From the NCBI GenBank assembly GCA_035651455.1, contig DASRFR010000038.1, positions 62,001 to 126,000 of the forward strand: DNA of 64,000 nucleotides, in the 5' to 3' direction. This DNA comes from DASRFR01 sp035651455 (GTDB taxonomy: Bacteria; Acidobacteriota; Terriglobia; Terriglobales; Acidobacteriaceae). Numbering within the stretch: position 1 is the first letter of the stretch; the number at the start of each line of letters is the position of its first letter. Positions 42,302-52,935 of this stretch are shown in pieces. A program made the position numbers and the translations under genes. Under the pieces are notes generated by a model. It saw only the letters and a program-made list of their open reading frames with translations, was not told where the DNA came from and made no database searches.

Positions 42302-44617
42302 TTGTTAAATCGCACGCGCTTTTTGTCGCTGGCACTTCTGATTCTTTCGGCATGTTTTGCTTTTGCCGAGGGCACTCGCACCTGGCAACAATCCCGCTTT
42401 GATGAACTGGTGAAGGGCACCCCTAGGGGTGTGGCCATACTTAGTTCCGGCGGGTTGCAACTTGCCCCGGCGCTGAAGACGATGTATACCAGCCCTTCCA
42501 CCTACATCTGGTCCATTGCCGCCGATAAGGGAGGAAATATTTTTGCTGCTGCTGGTGCTCCCGCACGGGTCTACAGGATTGGCCCGGACGGGCAATCGAC
42601 GGTTATCTTCGAACCTCAAGAGTTGCAGGTGCAGGCGTTGCTGGTGGACAAGACCGGCGTGCTCTATGCCGCGACTGCGCCGGACGGGAAGGTCTACCGC
42701 ATAGCACAGACCTCGCTACCCGGTACCAAGGTTGCGGGAACATCGGCCACGAGCGAGTCCAGTGCAAAAACTCCTCCAGAGGAAAAATCGAAGCCGCTTC
42801 AGGATTCCTCGTGGAGCGCGAGCGTTTACTTCGATCCCGGCACCAAGTACATCTGGGACCTTGCCGAGGACAATGCCGGAGATCTCTACGTCGCCACGGG
42901 TGACCACGGGGAAATTTATCGGGTGACGCCCCGCGGCGAGCACTCGGTCTTCTTCAAAAGCGACGAGGTGCACATTCGCGTGCTTGCGATCGATGCCAAG
43001 GGGAACGTGATCGCGGGTTCAGATGGCAGCGGACTGGTCTATCGCATCTCGCCGGACGGCAGCGCTTTTGTTCTGTACAGTGCGCCCAAGAAAGAGATTA
43101 CCGCTCTTGCAATCGATCGCAATGGCAATATCTATGCCGCCGGAACGGGCGAGAAGCGAGGCGGCGGCGCACCACCGATCCAGTTGGCGTTAGCACCCCA
43201 AAGTCAGGCGGGTTCGCAGCCGGGAAGCGGACCGTCCGGTCCGCCCAGTACGAACGCACCGGTGCTGGGCTCTTTTCCCGCACCGGGTTTGAATGCGACC
43301 GGAGGATCGGAGATCTATCGCATCGCTCCTGACGGCTCTCCCACGCGTATCTGGACGTCCCGCGAAGATCTTGTTTATGCGCTGGCCTTCGACACTCATG
43401 GCACGCTGATCGCTGGCACTGGGAACCGTGGTCATGTATTCGCGGTTACCGGGGAAGACGACTTCAGCGACCTGCTGCGCGTGGGCGCGACCCAGATAAC
43501 CGGGTTTGCAAATGCGCCCAATGGGGGGCTGTACATTTCGACCAGCAATTTCGGCAAGGTCTTTCTGCTTGGGCCCGCTCCGGATTCGGAAGGCACATAC
43601 GAGAGCGATGTTTTCGATGCACACATCTTTTCCCGGTGGGGACGTCTCGAGTTCCGCGGCGCCGGAAGCGTCGATCTGTTTGCCCGCAGCGGCAACGTCG
43701 ATAATCCGGACCGCAACTGGAGTGCATGGACCAAGGTGGATATGCTGAAAGATCCGCTGGTGAAGGTGCCACCGGCGCGTTTCGTGCAATGGAAGGCGGT
43801 CTTGCACGCCGGCAACATAGCGCCCAAGGTTGAAAGCGTCCTGCTCAATTATCTGCCCAAGAATGTGGCTCCTGATATTGACGATGTCAGCGTGCAGATC
43901 GGCACCCGCTACCAGGTTGTGCCGAAGCCTGCCGGAGACAATGGCCAGCATTTCGATAATCCACCGCCCGCCGCGCATGATCGCGATGCGATCGGTGTGA
44001 AGTGGACGGCGCACGACGACAATGACGATCAGCTAGTCTATTCCGTCTACTACCGTGCGGACGGACAGTCCCGCTGGTTGTTGCTGAAGGACAATTTGGG
44101 CGATCACTACTATTCGTTTGACGCCAGCCTTTTACCGGATGGAGGTTACAGTGTCAAAGTGATCGCGTCAGACGCGCCATCGCATTCTCCGAGCGAAGCG
44201 CTCACCGCGGAAAAGGAAAGCTCGCGGTTCATCGTCGATACGACTCCGCCGCAGGTGCAAGGCCTGAATGCAGTAATCGACGGTAATCAGCTTCGCGTCA
44301 CCTTCCGCGCCGCTGACAATTTCTCTCCGATCAAACGCGCCGAGTACTCAGTGGACGCGGGGGACTGGCAATTCGTTGAGCCGGTTGGTCAACTCTCAGA
44401 CTCAAGGATGGAAGCCTATGACTTCCGAGTCGCCGTTCCCCGCACATCAGCGGACAGTGCTGCCAACGGCGCTCAAGACCCCGCTGGAGATCCTCCCGAT
44501 CCGCCGGTGAGCCCGACAGTGCGCACTGGTTCCCGTGAGCACGTCATAGTAGTCCGCGTCTATGACCGCTACGACAACATGGTTGCGGCCAAAACCATGA
44601 TCGTCGGAAATCGGTAG
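42302..44617 (+). CDS. Exported beta-propeller protein
   Basis: 771 residues from TTG 42302, preceded by an AGAGGT SD. Signal peptide RFLSLALLILSACFAFA is followed by propeller blades (YIWSIAADKGGNIFAAAG, VYRIGPDG, LYAATAPDGKVYRI, IWDLAEDNAGDLYVATGDHG repeated), then a long beta-sandwich region. The C-terminal DNFSPIKRAEYSVDAGDW is reminiscent of bacterial immunoglobulin-like modules. Function unknown. Upstream ATG 42173 would put non-coding-like sequence before the signal peptide. Confidence 0.75.
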   Translation: MLNRTRFLSLALLILSACFAFAEGTRTWQQSRFDELVKGTPRGVAILSSGGLQLAPALKTMYTSPSTYIWSIAADKGGNIFAAAGAPARVYRIGPDGQSTVIFEPQELQVQALLVDKTGVLYAATAPDGKVYRIAQTSLPGTKVAGTSATSESSAKTPPEEKSKPLQDSSWSASVYFDPGTKYIWDLAEDNAGDLYVATGDHGEIYRVTPRGEHSVFFKSDEVHIRVLAIDAKGNVIAGSDGSGLVYRISPDGSAFVLYSAPKKEITALAIDRNGNIYAAGTGEKRGGGAPPIQLALAPQSQAGSQPGSGPSGPPSTNAPVLGSFPAPGLNATGGSEIYRIAPDGSPTRIWTSREDLVYALAFDTHGTLIAGTGNRGHVFAVTGEDDFSDLLRVGATQITGFANAPNGGLYISTSNFGKVFLLGPAPDSEGTYESDVFDAHIFSRWGRLEFRGAGSVDLFARSGNVDNPDRNWSAWTKVDMLKDPLVKVPPARFVQWKAVLHAGNIAPKVESVLLNYLPKNVAPDIDDVSVQIGTRYQVVPKPAGDNGQHFDNPPPAAHDRDAIGVKWTAHDDNDDQLVYSVYYRADGQSRWLLLKDNLGDHYYSFDASLLPDGGYSVKVIASDAPSHSPSEALTAEKESSRFIVDTTPPQVQGLNAVIDGNQLRVTFRAADNFSPIKRAEYSVDAGDWQFVEPVGQLSDSRMEAYDFRVAVPRTSADSAANGAQDPAGDPPDPPVSPTVRTGSREHVIVVRVYDRYDNMVAAKTMIVGNR

Positions 44618-44676
44618 TTTCACGGTGTGCATAACACGGTCGGGGATGAATTCAGGGCCAGGCGAACCCTCAAAAT

Positions 44677-44934
44677 ATGACCGGCAAGCGAAAGATAGTT
44701 TTGCTGGTTGTACTTGGAATTGTGGCGGCCGGCCACATCGCCCTGTTCAGAGCCGCAGGGGTGTATTGCAGGCTCGCCGAGGTCTTAATCATCGTTGACG
44801 TGCTTTCTTTGTGGTTCGTCGCTGGCGCTGTCCGCGAATTCAAGAAGCTGGACGACAAGAAGAACCCGCCTTTCCGCACATCTATGGAGAGTGCGCCTAA
44901 GTCGGACCGAACGACGGGCTCAGCTTCGCGATAG
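44677..44934 (+). CDS. Small membrane protein
   Basis: 85 residues. Two hydrophobic segments (IVLLVVLGIVAAGHIALF; AEVLIIVDVLSLWFVAG) and a basic C-terminal tail. No family known. The stop overlaps the convergent MFS gene by 15 bp. Confidence 0.5.
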   Translation: MTGKRKIVLLVVLGIVAAGHIALFRAAGVYCRLAEVLIIVDVLSLWFVAGAVREFKKLDDKKNPPFRTSMESAPKSDRTTGSASR

Positions 44935-46167
44935 CTCCGGCATCTTGTCAGCACTGCGCGGTTCAGGGAACAGCCACGCCCACAGCGCAATCACGACCAG
45001 CGTTCCGATGCCTCCCAGAACTACAGCCGGTACGGTGCCGAACCAGTGGGCAGTGAGGCCCGACTCGAATTCTCCCAGCTCATTCGACGCGCCAATGAAC
45101 AGCATGTCGACTGCGTTCACCCGTCCGCGCATTTCGTCCGGGGTTCCCAGTTGCACCAGCAACGCCCGGATAATGACGCTGAGCATGTCCGATGCGCCGA
45201 GCAAAACCAGTGCTACTACCGAAATCATGAAGTTGTGCGAGAGACCGAAGATAATGGTGAATACGCCGAAGCCTGCAACCGCCCATAACATCGTGGGACC
45301 GGTCCGGCCGCGGCTAGGATGGTGCGCGAGAAAAATTGCCATCATGCCCGCTCCCATGCCGGGCGCGCTCCGCAATATTCCCAGGCCCCACGGCCCGGTC
45401 CTCAGAATTTCCTTGGCATAGACCGGCAGCAATGCGACTGCTCCCCCAAGCAATACCGCGAACAGGTCGAGCGAGATCGATCCCAGGATCAGCTTGTTCC
45501 GCCAGATGTAGTCGAAGCCCGCCAGCACTGTTCTGCGAGTCATGGGTTCGCGCACTCGTGTTGCCGGCCTCAAACTGATGCTTACAGTTAAGATCATGGC
45601 CACGATCGCGACCAGCGCGGCCATCATGTATACGGCCGAGGCTCCGCGGAACGCGGTATACAGCAAGCCCCCAAGAGCGGGCCCGCAAATCACGGCAGCT
45701 TGCAGCAGCCCCGAGTTCCAGGCCACCGCGTTTGCGAATGCTTCTTCCGGCACGAGTTGGGGCAGGATGGCACGCGATACCGGCCAATTGAACGAGCGCA
45801 CAATGCCCACTCCCACCAACACGAGGTATATAAGCCCAACGCTACGGATCTGCCGATACGAAATCATGAATAGCAGCGCTGAGCACGCGGCGAACCCACC
45901 ATAGCAGGCCGTCAGTAGTTTGCGACGGTCGTATCGGTCTGCGCTATGACCGGCAACCAGGAAGAGCAGCACACCGGGCAAGAACTGCGCCAGGCCGACA
46001 AAGCCCAGGTCCAGCGGCCGGTGCGTCAGCTCATAGACTTGCCATCCAACAGCCACCGACTGCATCACGGTGGCGAGCACGATCAGGAAACGAGCGCTCT
46101 GATAGAACAGAAAATCAGGATAAGCAAAAGCCGCGCGCCCGGTAGAAAGTTGTTCGACCGACTCCAT
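44920..46167 (-). CDS. MFS transporter
   Basis: 415 residues, about twelve membrane segments. MFS_3/EntS-like exporter: SADRYDRRKLLTACYGG is the loop 2-3 motif, followed by long hydrophobic segments. Substrate unknown, typically efflux of siderophores or drugs. It is convergent with the small membrane protein gene. Confidence 0.85.
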   Translation of the reverse strand: MESVEQLSTGRAAFAYPDFLFYQSARFLIVLATVMQSVAVGWQVYELTHRPLDLGFVGLAQFLPGVLLFLVAGHSADRYDRRKLLTACYGGFAACSALLFMISYRQIRSVGLIYLVLVGVGIVRSFNWPVSRAILPQLVPEEAFANAVAWNSGLLQAAVICGPALGGLLYTAFRGASAVYMMAALVAIVAMILTVSISLRPATRVREPMTRRTVLAGFDYIWRNKLILGSISLDLFAVLLGGAVALLPVYAKEILRTGPWGLGILRSAPGMGAGMMAIFLAHHPSRGRTGPTMLWAVAGFGVFTIIFGLSHNFMISVVALVLLGASDMLSVIIRALLVQLGTPDEMRGRVNAVDMLFIGASNELGEFESGLTAHWFGTVPAVVLGGIGTLVVIALWAWLFPEPRSADKMPELSRS

Positions 46168-46288
46168 CCACCTACTCTGCCAGAAATTTGGCGGGAAGAC
46201 GATGCGGAAGACCTTCCACGTGGAGCGTTAGCGTGCGGCTATAATCGCGAGTGGCGAATCCGAGCTGAATTGAGTTCGGATACTGACT

Positions 46289-47599
46289 ATGCGTTTCGAA
46301 CTCTTCGTCGCCTCTCGATACCTCCGTGCCAAGCGACGCCAGGCTTTCATTGGCATCATTACGGGGATTTCCATTGCCGGAGTCGCCGCGGGCGTTGCCT
46401 CCCTGGTAGTCGCTCTTGCGATCAATAACGGCTTCCGCCAGGACCTGCAGCAACGTTTGCTGGGATCGACCTCGCATATCAATCTATTGCGGGTCGAGAG
46501 TGACGGCATCAATAACTGGCGGCCGCTGATGGACCGGCTGGCCAAGACACCTCACGTGGTCGCTGCCGCCCCCGCTATCTACGAGCAAGTATTGATCTCG
46601 CGCGGACCACGAGCTCGGGGCGCGGTGATCAAAGGAATTATTCCCGCCGATGAACGCAAGGTAAGCGATCTGCTCAACAGCGTGAGCATCGGGTCTGCGA
46701 AGGACCTGGAGACAGCTCAACGTGCGCACGAAGTGCAGGGTGAAGCCGAGCAGTCGCAGGACGAATCTCCGGCGGACCTTACCGCTGTCAAGCAGCGAGT
46801 CTCCGCCATGCCGCCGATCATTCTGGGCAAGGACATGGCCGACAACCTTGGTGCGACGGTTGGGTCGGTGGTGCTGGTCACCAGCCCGCAAGGAGAACTC
46901 ACGCCCTTCGGGATGGTCCCAAAGTATCTTCGCTTCCGCGTGGTGGGAATCTTCAATTCGGGCTTCTTCGATTACGACAGCTCGTGGGCGTTTGCCCGGC
47001 TGAGTGATGCGCAGCAACTGTTCGGCTTGGGCGACCTGATATCGGTGCTTGAGTTCAAGGTCGACGATATCTACAAGGCCGACCAGATTGCGAAAGAGAT
47101 CGAGCAGGCTGCCGGCCACGGCTTCATGGCGACCAGCTGGATGGAACAGAACAAGGCCTTGTTCCGTGCCTTGCGCCTGGAGCGGGTGGTCACTTTCATT
47201 ACCATCGGCCTGATCGTCTTCGTTGCCGCACTTAATATCCTCATCTCGCTGATCATGATGGTCATGGAGAAGACCAAAGATATCGCGGTCCTCATGTCGA
47301 TGGGCACGCGGAAATCCCAGGTCCGCCGGCTTTTCATTACCCAGGGTGTCCTTATTGGCGTGATCGGCACCGCGATCGGTCTAATCGTGGGGTATGCGCT
47401 CTCCTGGGCTGGAGGGCACTACCACCTGATTTATCTCTCGCCTGAGGTGTATTCCATCGATTACGTACCGTTTGCTCCGCGACTGCTGGATGGAATTCTG
47501 GTTGCGATAGTGGCGCTGGCGGTATCGTTCATTGCAACGATCTATCCTTCGTGGTCGGCCGCTAGAATCTTGCCCGCCGAAGCTTTGCGGTATGAGTGA
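46289..47599 (+). CDS. LolC/LolE-type ABC permease
   Basis: 436 residues, four membrane helices: one after the N-terminus (FELFVASRYLRAKRRQAFIG) and three near residues 295-425. The periplasmic domain lies between. This is the FtsX/MacB-like fold of lipoprotein-releasing permeases, with IATIYPSWSAARILPAEALRYE at the end. It should extract lipoproteins from the inner membrane with the ATPase encoded downstream, separated by 287 bp. Confidence 0.85.
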   Translation: MRFELFVASRYLRAKRRQAFIGIITGISIAGVAAGVASLVVALAINNGFRQDLQQRLLGSTSHINLLRVESDGINNWRPLMDRLAKTPHVVAAAPAIYEQVLISRGPRARGAVIKGIIPADERKVSDLLNSVSIGSAKDLETAQRAHEVQGEAEQSQDESPADLTAVKQRVSAMPPIILGKDMADNLGATVGSVVLVTSPQGELTPFGMVPKYLRFRVVGIFNSGFFDYDSSWAFARLSDAQQLFGLGDLISVLEFKVDDIYKADQIAKEIEQAAGHGFMATSWMEQNKALFRALRLERVVTFITIGLIVFVAALNILISLIMMVMEKTKDIAVLMSMGTRKSQVRRLFITQGVLIGVIGTAIGLIVGYALSWAGGHYHLIYLSPEVYSIDYVPFAPRLLDGILVAIVALAVSFIATIYPSWSAARILPAEALRYE

Positions 47600-47694
47600 C
47601 ATCTAAGAAATGTGGGCAAGTGAGGGTCGTGTCAGAGGCGGCCCGCTGCGATTGGCGGCTCAGCTACACATGAGTTCGGCTGGCGAATGTTCCC

Positions 47695-47710
47695 TGTGAC
47701 CATCGTCACA
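47695..47710. promoter_or_regulatory. CRP/FNR-family-like palindrome
   Basis: TGTGACCATCGTCACA is a perfect TGTGA-N6-TCACA palindrome, the consensus of CRP-type regulators. A TATAGA -10-like box follows at 47731. It lies in the gap between the permease and the ATPase gene. Binding by an acidobacterial CRP-type protein is inferred. Confidence 0.45.
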
Positions 47711-47844
47711 TTGAGTTCCTTCTGCTCAGGTATAGAGTTCTGGACATGGGCTTCCCGAAATGGAAAAACCTCCGTCGGATCATGACCGTGTTTTAATGGA
47801 AGCCGCAGTCGAGGAGGGACTCACAACCAGCAGAAAAGGTTGCC

Positions 47845-47879
47845 CTCCGTCGCCCTAAGGGCGAAATGTGACGACGGAG
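47845..47879 (+). promoter_or_regulatory. Hairpin that may occlude the SD of the LolD-like gene
   Basis: CTCCGTCG (47845-47852) pairs perfectly with CGACGGAG (47872-47879), with an inner CCC/GGG pair. The GGAG of this arm is the likely SD of the following TTG start at 47887. Confidence 0.4.
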
Positions 47880-47886
47880 ACCCTAT

Positions 47887-48600
47887 TTGCATCAAATACA
47901 ACAAGACCCGATGCTGCGGGTCATTGCTTTAAAGAAGGTCTTTCGCTCCGGCGAGTCCGACCTGACGCTCTTTGAAAACCTGTCCTTCCAAGTAGCGAAG
48001 GGAGAGATGTTGGCGATTGTGGGTGAGTCCGGCGCCGGCAAGAGTACTTTGCTGCACATTCTAGGCGCTCTTGATAGGGCTTCGGCGGGTGACGTATACT
48101 GCGCCCAATTGCGGGTCAGCTCGCTCGCGGATGAGGATGCGGCCGAGTTCCGTAACCGCGAGATCGGTTTCGTCTGGCAATTCCATTACCTGCTGCCGGA
48201 GTTTACAGCACTGGAGAATGTGGCCATGCCTCTGCTGCTGCGGCAGCGCTCATGGCTGGATGTGCGGGACGAGGCGTCTCACTGGCTGCATGAAGTGGGA
48301 CTGGAAGCGCGGGCGCATCATCGCTCCGGAGAACTTTCCGGCGGTGAGCAGCAACGCGTGGCACTTGCCCGCGCACTGATCACTCGCCCGAAATTGCTTT
48401 TGGCTGATGAGCCCACGGGGGACCTTGATAATCGCACAGCCGAGTCAGTATTCGCTTTGATTGCCCGTTTGCATCGTGACTACCAGCTAACCTCCCTCAT
48501 TGCTACCCACAATCTTGCGTTTGCACGGCGCTGCCATCGACTGATGCGGCTGAAGCAGGGCAAGATGGAGGAGGTATCGCCGGAGTCGCTACCGTTATGA
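47887..48600 (+). CDS. LolD-type ABC ATPase
   Basis: 237 residues from TTG 47887 (or ATG 47911). Walker A GESGAGKSTL, signature ELSGGEQQRVALARAL, Walker B LLLADEPTGDLD. The family member supplies energy to lipoprotein release, probably with the LolC/E-type permease upstream. The two genes are unusually separated by a 287-bp gap with a CRP-like site. Confidence 0.85.
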   Translation: MHQIQQDPMLRVIALKKVFRSGESDLTLFENLSFQVAKGEMLAIVGESGAGKSTLLHILGALDRASAGDVYCAQLRVSSLADEDAAEFRNREIGFVWQFHYLLPEFTALENVAMPLLLRQRSWLDVRDEASHWLHEVGLEARAHHRSGELSGGEQQRVALARALITRPKLLLADEPTGDLDNRTAESVFALIARLHRDYQLTSLIATHNLAFARRCHRLMRLKQGKMEEVSPESLPL

Positions 48601-48847
48601 GCAGGCCTGGATTACGGTAGTCATTCGGTTGGCAGGCTGCACTGGAAGGACGATTGCAACATCTTGCACTGTCAGGAGGTTGCAAAAATTGGGAACCTTT
48701 CGTAATGGGCCGGGTGCTTAGCACGTTTTGGGTATTGGGTTCTTGGTTCCCTGATTGCATAATGAAGTACTAGGGCCACGGGTTGCTGCGGAGTTTTAGG
48801 CCGAACCACAGGCCTTCACCTCCTGCGAAGCCCACGGGAAGGGGCAT

Positions 48848-51295
<2,448 letters not shown>

Positions 51296-51317
51296 CCGAG
51301 TTCCATACCATGGAGCG

Positions 51318-51346
51318 GGGAGCGGGAAACTGCTCCCTACTTTTTT
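51318..51346 (+). terminator. Rho-independent terminator of clpC
   Basis: Stem GGGAGC/GCTCCC (51318-51323, 51332-51337) followed by TAC and six T's. It lies 22 bp after the clpC stop. Confidence 0.75.
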
Positions 51347-51420
51347 GTCCGCCAGCCCGCTCTTGTGCCCTATCGTAAGCACGCGTAATCTGCCATCTCA
51401 TGTCAGGTGCCGGGACTTCC

Positions 51421-51678
51421 ATGAGTAAACTTCTCATCGACGGTTTAGGCTGGCTAGGCGCCTTCATTTTGCTCACGGCTTACGCCAGCGTCTCTTTTCG
51501 GAAGATTGCCGCAGACGGCGCTCTTTATCAATGGGTGAACGCAACCGGCAGCCTTCTTCTGATCGTCAACACCGTCTACTATCGAGCGTATCCTTCAGCG
51601 TTCGTCAATGTAATCTGGATCGCGATCGCCATTTCGGCTCGCATACGCGTGAGGTCTTATGCAGGGAAAGCCCAGTGA
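51421..51678 (+). CDS. CBU_0592-like small membrane protein
   Basis: 85 residues from ATG 51421 (92 from 51400). Three hydrophobic segments (LGWLGAFILLTAYASVSF; ALYQWVNATGSLLLIVNTVYY; FVNVIWIAIAISARI) with the WVNATGS motif of this family of unknown function. It overlaps the next gene by 20 bp. Confidence 0.65.
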   Translation: MSKLLIDGLGWLGAFILLTAYASVSFRKIAADGALYQWVNATGSLLLIVNTVYYRAYPSAFVNVIWIAIAISARIRVRSYAGKAQ

Positions 51679-52339
51679 GCGCAAGTTTATTGACCTGAGC
51701 CACACGATCGAGCACGGGCTTGTCACCTACAGGGGACTGCCTGCCCCTATCATTTGCGACTACATGAGCCGCGAGGCGTCGCGCAAAAACTACGCGCCCG
51801 GCACCGAATTCCAGATTGGCAAGATCGAGATGGTCGCTAATACCGGCACTTACATTGACTCGCCCTTTCATCGCTACGCTGACGGTAAAGATCTATCGCA
51901 ACTGGCGCTGCAGAAACTTGCTGATCTTCCCGCGATCAAGCTGTCGTTTTCCGGAATTCGCTCCGTGACCGCAGCGCTCCTGCCTCGGGCGGCAGATCTC
52001 GCGGGAAAAGCCGTGCTCATTGAGACTGGATGGTCGCGGCACTGGAACACTCCGGAGTATTTTGAAGAGAATCCGTTCGTTGCCGAAGATGCGGCTCAAC
52101 TCCTGGCTCATGCAGGGGCCGTTTTGGTGGGCATCGATTCCGTGAATATCGACGATATGCGCGACCTACGTCGTCCGGCTCACAGCATTCTTCTTGGGCA
52201 GGAGATCGCGATTGTGGAACATCTTACGAACCTCGCCGCCGTTGAAGCGGAAGAGTTCTGGTTTTCCGCCATTCCCCCCAAAGTGAAGGGTTTCGGCACC
52301 TTTCCGGTCCGCGCTTTTGCAACGGAGGCGCAGTTCTGA
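51659..52339 (+). CDS. Cyclase-family (kynurenine formamidase-like) protein with altered metal motif
   Basis: 226 residues. The family fold is clear (IDLSHTIEHGLVTYRGLPAP; VLIETGWSRHW; AVLVGIDSVNID). The metal motif, normally HxGTHxDxPxH, reads NTGTYIDSPFH, so two of the usual histidines are replaced by N and Y. The catalytic Asp and the last His remain. The substrate is unknown and the change may mark a different activity. It overlaps the preceding gene by 20 bp. Confidence 0.75.
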   Translation: MQGKPSERKFIDLSHTIEHGLVTYRGLPAPIICDYMSREASRKNYAPGTEFQIGKIEMVANTGTYIDSPFHRYADGKDLSQLALQKLADLPAIKLSFSGIRSVTAALLPRAADLAGKAVLIETGWSRHWNTPEYFEENPFVAEDAAQLLAHAGAVLVGIDSVNIDDMRDLRRPAHSILLGQEIAIVEHLTNLAAVEAEEFWFSAIPPKVKGFGTFPVRAFATEAQF

Positions 52340-52495
52340 TAACAGTGCATTTGCCTGGGTCACCCCACCCGCCGAGGTCACGTTCTTCGCGCGGGCGATT
52401 TCTTTGCAACTCATCGCGCAAGGGAACAATCTGGTACTAGAGCGTCAGACGAGAATCGCAGGCGCACAAGGACAAGTGCTCCCGAGAGGGCTGTG

Positions 52496-52858
52496 ATGCC
52501 AGAAAAAATCAATTTGGAAGAGAAGTTTGCCAAAATTCACGAGTACTGGAAGCCGTATATCGCCGGAGAACTGAACGGCCAATTGGTCAAGCTTGATAAG
52601 CTTAAGGGTGAATTCGTCTGGCATCATCATGAGCACGAGGATGAGCTTTTCTTTTGCGTGAAGGGCCGCTTTCGCATTGAATTTCGGGACAAGGCGGTCT
52701 GGCTCGAACCGGGTGAATTTATCGTCGTGCCTCGCGTGGTCGAGCATCGCCCTGTGGCCGACGAAGAAGCTTGGATTCTGCTCTTCGAGCCCGCGACTAC
52801 GCTCAACACGGGAAATGTCCGCAACGAAATGACTCTGTCCGCGCTGGATCACGTCTGA
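52496..52858 (+). CDS. Cupin-domain protein
   Basis: 120 residues. Cupin motif 1 VWHHHEHEDELFFCVKGRFRIEF (about 40-63) and motif 2 PGEFIVVPRVVEHRPVA (about 73-90), both with metal-binding His. Function not assignable from sequence. A short spacing follows the cyclase gene, but an intergenic gap of 156 bp makes co-transcription uncertain. Confidence 0.8.
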   Translation: MPEKINLEEKFAKIHEYWKPYIAGELNGQLVKLDKLKGEFVWHHHEHEDELFFCVKGRFRIEFRDKAVWLEPGEFIVVPRVVEHRPVADEEAWILLFEPATTLNTGNVRNEMTLSALDHV

Positions 52859-52935
52859 TACAGTCGCACCGGCCACCCTTGCGCAGCAACCCTGTGAAAG
52901 GGTGAGGGATTACTTATCTCAAAGGTGAAGGGAAG

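Noticed and set aside
43190..44014. 274-codon minus frame
   Set aside because: It is antisense to the beta-propeller gene 42302-44617; no domain is visible.
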